Source: Engelhardtia mirabilis
Lineage (GTDB): Bacteria; Planctomycetota; UBA1135; GCA-002686595
Length of the DNA stretch: 64,000 nucleotides
Reading direction: 5' to 3'
Assembly (NCBI RefSeq): GCF_007748095.1
Contig: NZ_CP036287.1
Location: forward strand, 3,348,001 to 3,412,000
Below, piece after piece: positions 34,710 through 44,046 of this stretch. The position numbers were made by a program, and so were the translations under genes. A model generated the notes under the pieces. The model was not told where the DNA came from. It saw only the letters and a program-made list of their open reading frames with translations, and did not search any database. The first letter of the stretch is position 1. The number at the start of each line of letters is the position of its first letter.

Positions 34710-36848
34710 ATGCACGGTCTCCCCAACGTCGCCTCGTCCCGCAAGATCGCCGTCGCCCCCCTGCTGCCCATCGGAACGGCCCTGGTCGTGGGCGGGCTCC
34801 TCGGGACGCCGGCCGCGGCTCAGTTCTCCGTCGACAGCTCCGGCATTCCCGGTGGTTCGGCCAACAACTCGACCACGGAGAACGTCGATTTCGCTGATGT
34901 CGACCTCGACGGCGACTGGGACGCGGCCTTCGCCGACGGCGGTGACGACGGCAACGACCAGAACCGAATCTGGATCAACCGCGGCGGCCTGCAGGCCGGC
35001 CCCCTGGGCGACTTCATCGACGAGACGGCAACGCGCTTTCCCTCCGAAGCCGACGACAGTCGCGACATCGAGTTCGCCGACATCGACGGCGACGGGGACG
35101 TGGATCTCTACGTGTCGAACACCGCCCAGCTCACCAACCAGGGCAACAAGTGGTGGGTCAACAACGGCCTGTTGCAGGGTGGCACGACAGGCTTCTACAC
35201 CGACGAGACCGCGACGCGCTGGGTCAACTTGAACGGTCCCAACTCGTCGATCTCGCCGAGCCTGTTGATCGGCAACACCTTCATCGACTGGTCCTGCGAC
35301 TGCGACTTCGGCGATCTGGACAACGACGGTGACCTGGACCTGGTCCACTCGTCCTACGGCGGCGCCTTCGGCGGTCAGGTCCCGACGCGCATCTTCCTGA
35401 ACGATGGTGCTGGGCACTTCGAGGAGTTCAACCCCAGCGGCTTCAAGCTGGGCACCAACATCATCAGCAACGGCCAGCCGGCCCTCTGGGCGGAGGGCGT
35501 CCAACAGGCCAATACCGGCAACACCACCGGTGGCCAGGCCGACATCGCGAGTTCGGCCCTGGACATCGACGTCGGCGACATGGACGGCGACTTCGACCTC
35601 GACATCCTGCACGGGGCGCGACAGGAGGATCCGCGGGTCTTCCACAATCGCCTCGAGGAGAACGGCGGCATCCTGGGCTTCCGCGACGTTTCCGACGCCG
35701 TCTTCCCGGGTGGCAACGGCGATTGGGAGTCGGGCGGTGGCAACTACGAGCAGGAGATGGCCGACATGGACGGGGATGGTGACCTCGACATCTACGGCCT
35801 GAACTGGAGTGGGTTCAATGACGTGACCTTCCGCAACAACGGCGACGGCACCTTTTCGAACCTCAGCACGAACCTGCCCAACTCTGGCGCCGACGACAAC
35901 GAGGGCGACTTCCTCGACTACGACAACGACGGCGACCTGGACCTCTTCGTCGCCAACTTCTCGGGAGCCGACAAGCTCTACCGCAACGACGGCAACGGCA
36001 ACTTGACGGCGGTGCCTCTGGGCACGAGCTACTCGGCCACGTCCCTCGACGCGGATGCCTGCGACGTGGACGGTGACGGGGACTACGACGTGATGGTGGC
36101 CGAGGACAACAAGCAGGCGAACACCTTCCTGCGTAACACCACCAACGTCCCCGACACCCACGCGCCGTACATCCCCAACCTCGAGTCGGTGTCGAATGGG
36201 GCCGCAGCGGCGGGAACCATCGCGATCCGGGCCCAGGTCTACGACAACGCGCCCTACTACATCACCTGGTACAACCCGACGGTCCTGCGCGTGAACGTGG
36301 GAGGGGTGGATCTGCCCGACGTCGCCATGCCCAGCAGTGCTGGCCAGATCTTCCGGGCGGAGATCCCGCGTAATCTGGTGGGGACGGTGACCTACTCCGT
36401 GCGCTCGGAGGACAAGTACGGGAACGTGGGCCTGTCGGCACCGGACTCGTTCGTCCACAGCGGCGGGCCGGTGGGGAGCTCCTTCGGTAGCTTCTCGAGC
36501 GGCGGCGGCGGCCAGCCCACGATCGAGGCTCTGAGCCTGCCCCTGGCGGGTTCACCCCTCTACCTGGCCGGTCGCAACGTCTCGGCGGGCGCCCCGGTGT
36601 TCTTCCTGCTTGGAACCAAGAAGACCGCGTCGACCCTGGACCTGAGCAACGGCCTCCTGCTGAACGTCTCCCTGCCGATCGTGATCCTGCAGTCGGACCT
36701 GGCCGACGGGAACGGGGACGCCGTGACCGTGATCGGACTACCGGCGGCAGCTGCGGGCCTGACGGTTCACACGCAGATCGTGACCCTCGATGGCACTTCG
36801 GGGAACGACTTCGCGAGCTCGCGGGGCCTCACGCTCCAGATCCCTTGA
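34710..36848 (+). CDS. Secreted FG-GAP/VCBS calcium-binding repeat protein
   Basis: The 712-residue protein has a signal peptide (ALVVGGLLGTPAAAQF). About 430 residues contain at least seven Ca-binding loops of the DxDxDGDxD type (for example DVDLDGDWD, DIDGDGDVD, DLDNDGDLD, DMDGDGDLD, DYDNDGDLD, DVDGDGDYD), typical of VCBS/FG-GAP beta-propellers. An Ig-like linker follows (AAGTIAIRAQVYDNAP). The last ~110 residues (GAPVFFLLGT, IVILQSDLADGNGDAV, GLTVHTQIVTLDGTSGNDF) form a beta-rich module shared with other secreted proteins here. It converges with the methyltransferase gene by 20 bp. A CATAAT at about 34660 is a possible -10 box. Confidence 0.88.
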   Translation: MHGLPNVASSRKIAVAPLLPIGTALVVGGLLGTPAAAQFSVDSSGIPGGSANNSTTENVDFADVDLDGDWDAAFADGGDDGNDQNRIWINRGGLQAGPLGDFIDETATRFPSEADDSRDIEFADIDGDGDVDLYVSNTAQLTNQGNKWWVNNGLLQGGTTGFYTDETATRWVNLNGPNSSISPSLLIGNTFIDWSCDCDFGDLDNDGDLDLVHSSYGGAFGGQVPTRIFLNDGAGHFEEFNPSGFKLGTNIISNGQPALWAEGVQQANTGNTTGGQADIASSALDIDVGDMDGDFDLDILHGARQEDPRVFHNRLEENGGILGFRDVSDAVFPGGNGDWESGGGNYEQEMADMDGDGDLDIYGLNWSGFNDVTFRNNGDGTFSNLSTNLPNSGADDNEGDFLDYDNDGDLDLFVANFSGADKLYRNDGNGNLTAVPLGTSYSATSLDADACDVDGDGDYDVMVAEDNKQANTFLRNTTNVPDTHAPYIPNLESVSNGAAAAGTIAIRAQVYDNAPYYITWYNPTVLRVNVGGVDLPDVAMPSSAGQIFRAEIPRNLVGTVTYSVRSEDKYGNVGLSAPDSFVHSGGPVGSSFGSFSSGGGGQPTIEALSLPLAGSPLYLAGRNVSAGAPVFFLLGTKKTASTLDLSNGLLLNVSLPIVILQSDLADGNGDAVTVIGLPAAAAGLTVHTQIVTLDGTSGNDFASSRGLTLQIP

Positions 36849-37566
36849 GTCCGCCGCGCGGCACACCGATCAGCATCCGGTTCATCGGCGTGATCGTGGA
36901 CGGGATCTCGCGCCAGCGCGTGCGGTAGCCGCGTGCCTCCATGGTGTAGGTGCGGTGGACGTCGTAGGCCACGTCCTCACCCAGGGCTTCGCGCAGGGCC
37001 GCCGGCGCCTCGCTCAGGCCGTGGTCGCGGCAGCAGGGCAGCACCGCGACCGGTCCGCCCAGACCCGCTGCCACGTCCAGGCAGGCGTCGGTGAGCTGGC
37101 CGCAGGCGTGCACGCCGATCACCGACGCGCCCTCGGGGAGGTCTTCGCGGGCTCGTTCCAGACGGCCGATGCGGTAGCTGACCTGGCCCTCGATCCACGG
37201 CGCGGCGCGCAGGGCGGCCCGCAGCACCGGCTCGAAGGACTCCGGCTGGCGCCGATCGCAGAGCACCACCCGCTGGGTCTCGGGCTGGAACACGGCGAAC
37301 AGGATGCCCGCCAAGCCGTGGCCAGCGCAGAAGTCGACCACCACCTCGGTCCGCAGCCACTTGCGCGCCACCGCGAAGAACTCGCAGGCCTCGGCCAGTT
37401 CCTTGATCGGCAGGGCACGCTCGGCGCACAGCTCGCGGACCAGACGCTCGACCAGGCCCTCGCCCTCGAAGTGGCGAGCCGTGTTGCGCCCGACGCGGGT
37501 CTTGGAGCCGGCATAGGTCTCGAGGCCCGGCTGGTTGAAGGCGCGCAGAAGGCGGAAGGTGCTCAT
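36829..37566 (-). CDS. Class I SAM-dependent methyltransferase (METTL25-like)
   Basis: The 245-residue protein has a Rossmann-type SAM site (VVVDFCAGHGLAGILFAV), then LCDRR for the acidic-loop strand. A family-like HACGQLTD and a PCCRDH signature near the middle of the fold resemble METTL25/GSTCD-type methyltransferases. It has no signal peptide. The substrate is unknown. I start at ATG 37566 (MSTFRLLRAF). The frame extends to 37725 with a low-complexity sequence. Its last 20 bases overlap the end of the convergent FG-GAP gene. It diverges from the glycosyltransferase gene at 37758 across 191 bp. Confidence 0.75.
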   Translation of the reverse strand: MSTFRLLRAFNQPGLETYAGSKTRVGRNTARHFEGEGLVERLVRELCAERALPIKELAEACEFFAVARKWLRTEVVVDFCAGHGLAGILFAVFQPETQRVVLCDRRQPESFEPVLRAALRAAPWIEGQVSYRIGRLERAREDLPEGASVIGVHACGQLTDACLDVAAGLGGPVAVLPCCRDHGLSEAPAALREALGEDVAYDVHRTYTMEARGYRTRWREIPSTITPMNRMLIGVPRGGLKGSGA

Positions 37567-37757
37567 CGGTGGGGCAGAGCCTAGTTGCCTCGCGCTCGAG
37601 TTCCGAGCGCACCTCGGCGGCTGGGTCCGGTTCTCGGCGTTGCCCGAGCCCCGCGACCCGGCCCGGCTCCCGGGCGGCTCCAGGCCCTTGGGCCGGTTAG
37701 ACTTCCGGCCGAACCCTCCCCCCACGCCCCTCCCCCCACACCCCTCCCCGCCGGCCC

Positions 37758-40097
37758 TTGCCTCCGTCCGAACACCCCGTCCGCTCGATCTCGGTCCTGA
37801 TGCCGATCCTCAATGGGGAGGCCTTCCTGGAACGGGTTCTGGGGGGCCTCGCCATCCAGGCGACGCGGATCCCTTGGGACTTCACGGCGGCGGACTGCGG
37901 CAGCACCGACCGGACCCTGGCGATCTTCGAGGCGGCTCGGGCGAGCTTTCCGGTGCCCCTGCGGGTGCACGGGATCCACACCAGCGAGTTCAACCACGGC
38001 GATACGCGCAACGTGCTCGCCGCGCTGACGGAGGGCGAGCTACTGGTCTTCGTGACCGACGACTCGATCCCGGTGGGTGAGGACTGGCTCGACCAGCTGG
38101 CGGAGAACTTCCGCGACCCCGCCGTGGCAGGGGCCTACCTGCGGAACGTGCCGCGGCCGGAGGCCGACGTTCTGGCCCAGGTCTTCTCGGAGTTCGACCC
38201 CGGCTACCAGCCCGGGCGCCAGGTCACGACCCTACCGGATCCGGCGACCTACGACCGACTCGACGGCAACGAGCGCCGGCTGCTCTACAACTTCAACGAC
38301 ACCGCATCGGCCGTGCGCCGCTCCTTCTGGGAGCGCCACCCCGACCCCCACACAGACTTCGGCGAGGACATCATCCGCTGCCGAGCGATGCTCGAGGGCG
38401 GCTTCAAGGTGGTCTACGACGACCGCGCGGTGGTGCACCACAGCCATGAGTACGGTCCCGAGGAGACCTACGTCCGGGCCATCATCGACGGGGCCTTCAA
38501 CGCAGAGCGCCTGGATCGGATCTGCCTGCACGCGGCCGAGGAGATCGACGTGCAGGTGGCCCGGCAGTCCGAGCGCGATCGGGCGGCCCTCGTGGCCCAG
38601 GGCTATCGCGGCGCCGAGCTCGAGCGCGAGGTCGAGCGCGCCGAGGCGATCCGCCGGGCCTACTTCAAGGGTCTGCTCGAGGGCGGCCGCAATCCCAAGC
38701 GCTTCCGCATGTCGACCCTCTTGCCGAGTCCCCGGCCGCGGGTCGCCGCGATCGGCGTTCCGGCCGAGCTGGAGGCCGGGCTGCGCGCGAGGGGCTGGGA
38801 GCTCACCGACGACGTGGCTTCCGCCGAGGTCCTGCACGTGCACGGCGACGGCGCCCAGCAACGCGCGCTACTGGCGAGCGCGGTCGCCGAAAGGCGCCCG
38901 ACCCTGTGGACGGTCAGTCCGGCCTTCGCCCGCGAGCACGGCTTCGCCAAGGCGCTGCTGGGAGCCGACGAGTTCGGGCAGCCCAAGCGCAGCGAGCGCG
39001 TCCCCGGTGGCCTCGACCTGGCGCCCAAGCCGGCGGAGATCCCGCTCGAAGCCTGGGTTTGGCGCACGGACGCCGAGTACGCCGACCTGCGCGGCGCCGC
39101 GGCCAACCGCGTGGTCGACGGGGACACCGAGCGCCTGGTCTGCACCGAGGTGCGCTACCGCGCCCTGGCGGCGCGGGCCCGATCCTTCCGCCAAATGGAC
39201 CTGCGCGGCATCGACGCCGATCGCTTGGAGGGCGCCGCGCAGAGCCTCGACGCCACGCGCCTGCTGCTGCGTGAGGAGGGTGCCGCCGCCGAGTGGGACC
39301 TGACCGCGACCAGCCCCGGGCGGCGCGAGCTGCGGATCTTCATCGACTCCCTGGCCCAGGAGCACCACGTGCAGATGGGCGGGCAGGTCTTCCTTGACGG
39401 CGAGCACGTGGCCAACCTGGGACCTTTCCGCGGCTGCTGGGCCGACGAGTCCCGCGCCCTGCGGGTGCCGGTGGTCCTGGGCGCAGGCGTTCCGGTACTG
39501 CGCCTGCACAGTGGGTTTGGCTCGTCGGGCGCCGGCACCCTGCGGGTCTCGCGCATTCTCGTGCTGGACCCGTCGGTCTCGCCGGGAGCCGAACGTCCCC
39601 TCGAGCGCACCTGCGACCTGCGCGGCCAGGATGGGACCCCCGATGGACCCGGCGCCGTCGCCCAGGAGTGCGACATGGTGCAGCTCGGGCCGCAGCGCGC
39701 CTCGATCCACTGGCAGATCGAGGGCATCGGGACCGGCCTGCACGAAGTCCGCGTCTGGCTCTACTACGCCCCCGAGGAAGTCCACCTCCAGCAGAGCGGC
39801 CGCATCGTCGCCGACGGTCTGCCCCTGGCCAGCTTCGGCCCCCTGGGGCCGCCCGACGGCGGAGGCCACCGCGAGGTCGCGATCGTCGTGGACCTCGTCG
39901 CGCCAAGCTTCCGCTTGGGCTTGATCAACACGCTCGAGCCCTTCGGGCCCCCGGGCATCTGCCGCGTCAAGCGGGTCCTGGTGCGCCCGATCGACGCGGG
40001 GACGCCGGTCCGCATCAAGCCCTTCCAACGCTTCACCCGTCGTCCGGTCCACGTGGACGCCGCCACGCCGCTCTCCGCCGAGGGCTCCGCAACATGA
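37758..40097 (+). CDS. Family 2 glycosyltransferase with large C-terminal extension
   Basis: The 779-residue protein begins with a GT2 domain at about 10-250 (SISVLMPILNGEAFLERVL, TDRTLAIFEAA, the metal-binding VFVTDDSIP, and GEDIIRCRAMLEGGFKVVYDDRAVVHHSHEYG). The first part resembles rhamnosyltransferase-type enzymes that act on surface polysaccharide. Residues 280-450 contain a second alpha/beta region. The last ~250 residues are beta-rich (FIDSLAQEHHVQMGGQVFLDGEHV, VRVWLYYAPEEVH), possibly carbohydrate-binding. The start is a TTG at 37758. The next glycosyltransferase overlaps its stop by ATGA, so they form an operon. Confidence 0.8.
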   Translation: MPPSEHPVRSISVLMPILNGEAFLERVLGGLAIQATRIPWDFTAADCGSTDRTLAIFEAARASFPVPLRVHGIHTSEFNHGDTRNVLAALTEGELLVFVTDDSIPVGEDWLDQLAENFRDPAVAGAYLRNVPRPEADVLAQVFSEFDPGYQPGRQVTTLPDPATYDRLDGNERRLLYNFNDTASAVRRSFWERHPDPHTDFGEDIIRCRAMLEGGFKVVYDDRAVVHHSHEYGPEETYVRAIIDGAFNAERLDRICLHAAEEIDVQVARQSERDRAALVAQGYRGAELEREVERAEAIRRAYFKGLLEGGRNPKRFRMSTLLPSPRPRVAAIGVPAELEAGLRARGWELTDDVASAEVLHVHGDGAQQRALLASAVAERRPTLWTVSPAFAREHGFAKALLGADEFGQPKRSERVPGGLDLAPKPAEIPLEAWVWRTDAEYADLRGAAANRVVDGDTERLVCTEVRYRALAARARSFRQMDLRGIDADRLEGAAQSLDATRLLLREEGAAAEWDLTATSPGRRELRIFIDSLAQEHHVQMGGQVFLDGEHVANLGPFRGCWADESRALRVPVVLGAGVPVLRLHSGFGSSGAGTLRVSRILVLDPSVSPGAERPLERTCDLRGQDGTPDGPGAVAQECDMVQLGPQRASIHWQIEGIGTGLHEVRVWLYYAPEEVHLQQSGRIVADGLPLASFGPLGPPDGGGHREVAIVVDLVAPSFRLGLINTLEPFGPPGICRVKRVLVRPIDAGTPVRIKPFQRFTRRPVHVDAATPLSAEGSAT

Positions 40098-41326
40098 GTC
40101 GTTCCCACGCCGACCTCTACGTGGAGCACGGCGACCCGGTCGGCGACTCCGACCTGCCCCTGGCCTCGGTGGTGATCATCAACTGCGACGGTCGTGCGAT
40201 GCTGGGTGCCTGCCTGGCCTCGATCTCGGCCGGTGACTACCCGGCCGACCGGCTGCGGATCGTCGTCGTGGACAACGGTTCGACCGACGGCAGCGTGCAG
40301 TGGCTCGCGCGCGAGCACCCGCGCGTGGTGGTGGTGCCGAACGACCGCAACCTGGGCTTCACACCCGCCTGCAACCAGGGCGCGGCGGCGGTCCCCGAGG
40401 CCGAGCTGCTGATCTTCCTGAACAACGACCTGGAGGTCGAAGCCGGCTGCCTGCGCGAGCTGGTGGCGCCGATCGTGCGCGGGGAGTGCGCCAGCACCGG
40501 AGCCAAGCTATTGAGCGGCGACGGCTCCACCGTGGACCACGCCGGGGGTGGCTCGAACTTCCACGGCATCGCGGTCTCCCAGGGCTACAAGGAAGCGCCC
40601 ACCGCGGAGCACGACCACCCGCGCCGAGTGCTGTTCGCCTGCGGCGGGGCGATGGCGATCCGGCGCGACGTGTTCGACGCCATCGGCGGCTTCGACGCGG
40701 ACTTCTTCGCCTACTACGACGACCTCGACATCGGTTGGCGCACGAACCTGGCCGGCCATGCGGTGCACTACGCGCCGCGGGCCGTGGCGCGGCACCACCA
40801 CTCGGGCACCTCGCGGCGCTTCCCCTTCGAGCAGGTGCGCCTGTTGCAGGTCCGCAACGCGCTCCTGTGCGGAGTCAAGAACTACGACGACGAGAACCTG
40901 AACAAGCTGCTGCCGGCCATGTTCGGCCTGGCCATGCGGCGCATGTGGGTCTTCGCCCGCGTGACCGACGACAGCGAGTTCCGCATCGAGCTGACCGATC
41001 CCAAGGTGCAGCGCTGGTGGCGTCGGACCCTGCGGCGGCTGACGGGGCGGGATCGGTACTACCGCCTGAACCGCGTGGCGGCCGGCGACTTCTTCGGCAT
41101 CAACGACGTCCTCGGGCGCTGGGAGCACTGGATGTTCCGCCGCGCCGACGTGCAGAGGACGCGCAAGGTCGCCGACGAAGAGCTGTTCGAGATGTTCCTG
41201 AAGCCGCTCTGGTGTATCGAAGGCGAGCTGGGCTACATGCAGCTCCAACACGGCCTGCTCCAGCGCTACGGGATGGAGGACTACCTGGCGCGCTTCGAGC
41301 GGGACGGCAGCGATCCCTGGAAGTAG
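40094..41326 (+). CDS. Family 2 glycosyltransferase
   Basis: The 410-residue enzyme has a textbook GT2 head: ASVVIINCDG, VVDNGSTDGSVQWL, PNDRNLGFTPACNQG, the DxD-type FLNNDLEVEAG, CGGAMAIRRDVFDAIGGFD and FFAYYDDLDIGWR. The C-terminal 170 residues are helical and Arg/Trp-rich, which may be membrane-associated. This type often builds O-antigen or capsular polysaccharide. The ATG at 40094 overlaps the previous gene's stop, so the two are translationally coupled and likely work in one pathway. GalE at 23.3 kb could supply UDP-galactose. The donor and acceptor cannot be read here. Confidence 0.88.
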   Translation: MSRSHADLYVEHGDPVGDSDLPLASVVIINCDGRAMLGACLASISAGDYPADRLRIVVVDNGSTDGSVQWLAREHPRVVVVPNDRNLGFTPACNQGAAAVPEAELLIFLNNDLEVEAGCLRELVAPIVRGECASTGAKLLSGDGSTVDHAGGGSNFHGIAVSQGYKEAPTAEHDHPRRVLFACGGAMAIRRDVFDAIGGFDADFFAYYDDLDIGWRTNLAGHAVHYAPRAVARHHHSGTSRRFPFEQVRLLQVRNALLCGVKNYDDENLNKLLPAMFGLAMRRMWVFARVTDDSEFRIELTDPKVQRWWRRTLRRLTGRDRYYRLNRVAAGDFFGINDVLGRWEHWMFRRADVQRTRKVADEELFEMFLKPLWCIEGELGYMQLQHGLLQRYGMEDYLARFERDGSDPWK

Positions 41327-41359
41327 TCCCGGGACCGCGCCGATCGCGCTCGCTCTGCC

Positions 41360-43137
41360 TCAGCGCTCACGTGGACTCAACAGGCGCACGTCGATCGGCT
41401 CCAGCCAGGGTTGGGGCGTCCCCGGGGCCAAGCTGCGGTCGCCAGCCAACCAGGCGTCGAGGCTGAAGTCCGAGTCGCGGGCCCGGCGGTTGATCCCGAC
41501 CAGGGCCAGCACGTTGGTGCCGGGGTGCACGAGTTGACGCCAATCGCGCACTTCGAACGACTCGAAGTGCAGGGCCTCCTTCAACTCGACTTTCGGCTCG
41601 CCGCTGGTCCAATCGCCCTCGGCGATCCCACCCCGTGCGACCTCGGTGCCGTTCAAGTAGGCCACGAACGCGTCGTCGTAGCGCGCCATCAGGCTCAGCG
41701 ACTCGGTCTGGGCGCACAGCTCCGAGTCGAACTCGAAACGGGTGAACAAGTGAGAGCTGACGCCCTGCATCGAGTCGAGCGTGGTGGCGTCGTCATCGTC
41801 GCCAAACCCGAAGCCCGCGGGGCCCCGGTCCCAAGCCAGGGCGTCAAAGCCGAGCTCGGTCCAGCCCTCGGGAACCTGTTCCTGGGCGATGTAGCTCCAG
41901 GTCGCACCCGGGGGCACGATCGCTCGGTAGAGCCGCGGGTCGAGGGGATCGAGCACCTCGCCCAAGCGCAGGATCTCGAGGCTCAGAGCCTCGGACGAGA
42001 AGTCCAGGCGCAGCACGTGGTGCCCGTTGGTGACCACGGCGGGCGCTTGCAGGTACCAGAGGTTGCGGCGCGGCGTGCGCTGGGGCACGCCCAGCCCACC
42101 CTCACCCACGTAGATCACGCCGGCCGGATCCAGGGCGTCGGCGCGGATCGGTTCGGTGCGTTTGATGCAGTGGCCGTCGGACTCCAGGGCGATGTCGACG
42201 CCGTAGCGGTCGAACAGGGGCGCCCAGAAGGGCTTGGCCGGGCCTGGTGCCTTGACCGCCGGATAGAGCGGCCGGTGGTAGTTGGTCAACAGCCAGCGCG
42301 AGTCGTGGTTCGCCGCCTCCAGCTCCGACTCCAGCCAGGTGAGCTGGTCGCCGGCCACCGAGATCTGGGAGTTCAACGTGACCAAGGACACGTCGCTCGA
42401 GAGTCGCGATCGGTAGTAGTTGAGACCGCGTCCGCCGGGATCGTCGAAGACCTCGTCGAACAGAGTCCCAAAGTCGTGGTTGCCGCGGGTGGGGAGAATC
42501 GGGAGGACGCGGCCAGTCTCGGTCGTGCACAACTCGTTGTGCCCGAGCCACTGACTCCAGAGCTCCCACTGGTCGCCGTACATCACGTAGTCGCCGCCGT
42601 GGGAGAGGGCCAAGATCGAGTGTCCTGGTCGGCCAGGTGGGCGATGGCGCTGTTCATCACACAGCGCATGGCCAGGCCGCTGCGCGAATCGCCGCCCACC
42701 AGCAGGGAGAAGGCTCGTCCGTCGGCCGGTGCCGTTTGGAAGTGGAGTTCGCGGCTCGTGCTGCCGTCGGAGTCGATCACGAAGACGTAGGTCGTCGAGG
42801 GCTCGAGGCCCGTCAGCCGCGCGTGGTGGAAGTGGGCCGGTGTCGCGTCCTCGGCATCGGATCCGGCGTAGGGACCATTGCGCTGGGCCTCGACGATCCG
42901 CTCGGGAGCGGCGACCACCTGGTCGGCGCGGCGAATGAGCACACGGTGCCGCGTGCCCGGCTCGGCGGTGGTCCAGGAGATGGTTGCGGTCGTCGCGGGG
43001 TTCTCGGTCCAGACCACGCGCCACTGGGCCGGCTGGGTGCCGACCAGCGGCGTGATCCTGTTCAGGAGCCACGGATCCGGCTCCTGAGCAGGCAAGGGTG
43101 CGGAGAGGACGCAGAGCAGGGCGAGGATGCGGATCAT
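41360..43137 (-). pseudogene. Frameshifted purple-acid-phosphatase-like metallophosphoesterase
   Basis: The intact protein would be about 590 residues. A signal peptide (IRILALLCVLSAPLPAQ) leads to a fibronectin-like N-domain (PATTATISWTTAEPGTRH, TGLEPSTTYVFVID). Then the calcineurin-like core: GGDSRSG, SHGGDYVMYGD, TRGNHDFG and ESDGHCIKRTEP. A C-terminal beta-sandwich follows. The frame breaks near 42612-42624. The N-terminal half runs ...IAHLADQDT then leaves frame, while the C-terminal half begins ILALSHGGDYV in the other frame. One missing base restores it. It could be a true pseudogene or a sequencing/assembly indel. The upstream membrane-protein gene overlaps its start by 4 bp. Confidence 0.8.
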
Positions 43138-43910
43138 GATCGGTTGCCGTCGGAGAGGACCGGACGCAGCAGGTACCACAGGGCGAGGGGAGCCAGGCCA
43201 TTGAGAGACCGCAGCAGGGTCTCGAACAGGAACTCGGGCCCCAGGGCCACCGTGCGCGAGAGCGCGGTGAGGGTTCCCCAGAGGGCCGCCCAGGCGGCCA
43301 GCCAGCGCCAGCGGCCAAGGAGCAAGCCGGCGGCGATGGCCAGGTCCATCGTGCCGATCCCCGACAGGACCGCGCGCGCCGTCGACTCCCGCGGCGCGAG
43401 GTCGAGCCAGCGTCGGCTCGATCCGAGCAACAGGTCGACGAACGCCGGATGGTGACCCAGGGCCTCGAGCCCGTGGGTCGCGAAGGTCAAGGCGCAGGCG
43501 CAGGCCAGGATTCGTCGGGCCACGACAGGACGCCCGGCGGCCAACGCCGGCAGGGCGAGGGGCGCCAGCCACTTCGTGGCTGCCGCGATCGGCGCCAGCT
43601 TTGCAAACGCTTGACCTCCGACGCTGGCCGTCGCGCCAGCCGCCACCAGGAAGGCCGCACACGTGGCGATCGCGGTCGTCCAGGGGTGGCGGCCCAGGAG
43701 CGCCGACAGCGCAGAGAGGCCGGCCAGGGACGCGAGGACGAAATCGGCTTTCCTGGCCACCTCCTCAGGGGCGCCTAAGCCCATGAAGAGCAGCCCGTTC
43801 AAAGCCGACCCGTGGCGCAGGGTCGTCCACACCAGGGCGGCGGTGCTGAGCACGACTCCGGCGCGGAGCAGGCGACTCGGTGCGAGAGTGGGGTCCTCGA
43901 CGGTCACCAT
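43134..43910 (-). CDS. Polytopic membrane protein of unknown function
   Basis: The 258-residue protein is almost entirely hydrophobic, with about seven membrane helices (ALNGLLFMGLG, ADFVLASLAGLSALSALL, ATCAAFLVAAGATA, ILACACALTFATHGLEALG, LAIAAGLLLGRWRWLAAWAALWG and others). The HGLEALGHHPAFVDLL segment has a conserved-looking His. I do not recognise the family. The ATG at 43910 gives a polar N-terminus. It overlaps the start of the phosphatase-like gene by ATGA, so the two would be co-translated. Confidence 0.7.
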   Translation of the reverse strand: MVTVEDPTLAPSRLLRAGVVLSTAALVWTTLRHGSALNGLLFMGLGAPEEVARKADFVLASLAGLSALSALLGRHPWTTAIATCAAFLVAAGATASVGGQAFAKLAPIAAATKWLAPLALPALAAGRPVVARRILACACALTFATHGLEALGHHPAFVDLLLGSSRRWLDLAPRESTARAVLSGIGTMDLAIAAGLLLGRWRWLAAWAALWGTLTALSRTVALGPEFLFETLLRSLNGLAPLALWYLLRPVLSDGNRS

Positions 43911-43917
43911 AGGCGCC

Positions 43918-43923
43918 AGGATA
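43918..43923 (-). promoter_or_regulatory. Possible leaderless -10 element (TATCCT)
   Basis: On the minus strand TATCCT ends seven bases before the ATG at 43910. It is one of the cleaner examples of the pattern, in a GC-rich background. Confidence 0.4.
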
Positions 43924-44034
43924 GGTCTCCGGCTGTAGGACCGTACCGGCGGCGTCGGTTGGACCGCACCGCGCGGCCCCCGCGAGCCGCCGCCCCCAGG
44001 CCAGCCGGGTAGCCCACAGCGCCAGGTCGGCGCC

Positions 44035-44040
44035 TAGAAT
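44035..44040 (+). promoter_or_regulatory. Possible leaderless -10 element (TAGAAT)
   Basis: TAGAAT ends six bases before the ATG at 44047 of the ferritin-like gene. It matches the -10 consensus at five of six positions. There is no room for a Shine-Dalgarno sequence. It is the best example of the class in this window. Confidence 0.5.
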
Positions 44041-44046
44041 CGGACC

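Noticed and set aside
32367..36458. A 1363-codon minus-strand frame extending beyond the collagen-like gene
   Set aside because: The part beyond 34529 is antisense to the FG-GAP gene, and its Val/Asp-rich pattern comes from the opposite-strand Ca-binding repeats. The ATG at 34529 starts a clear signal peptide.
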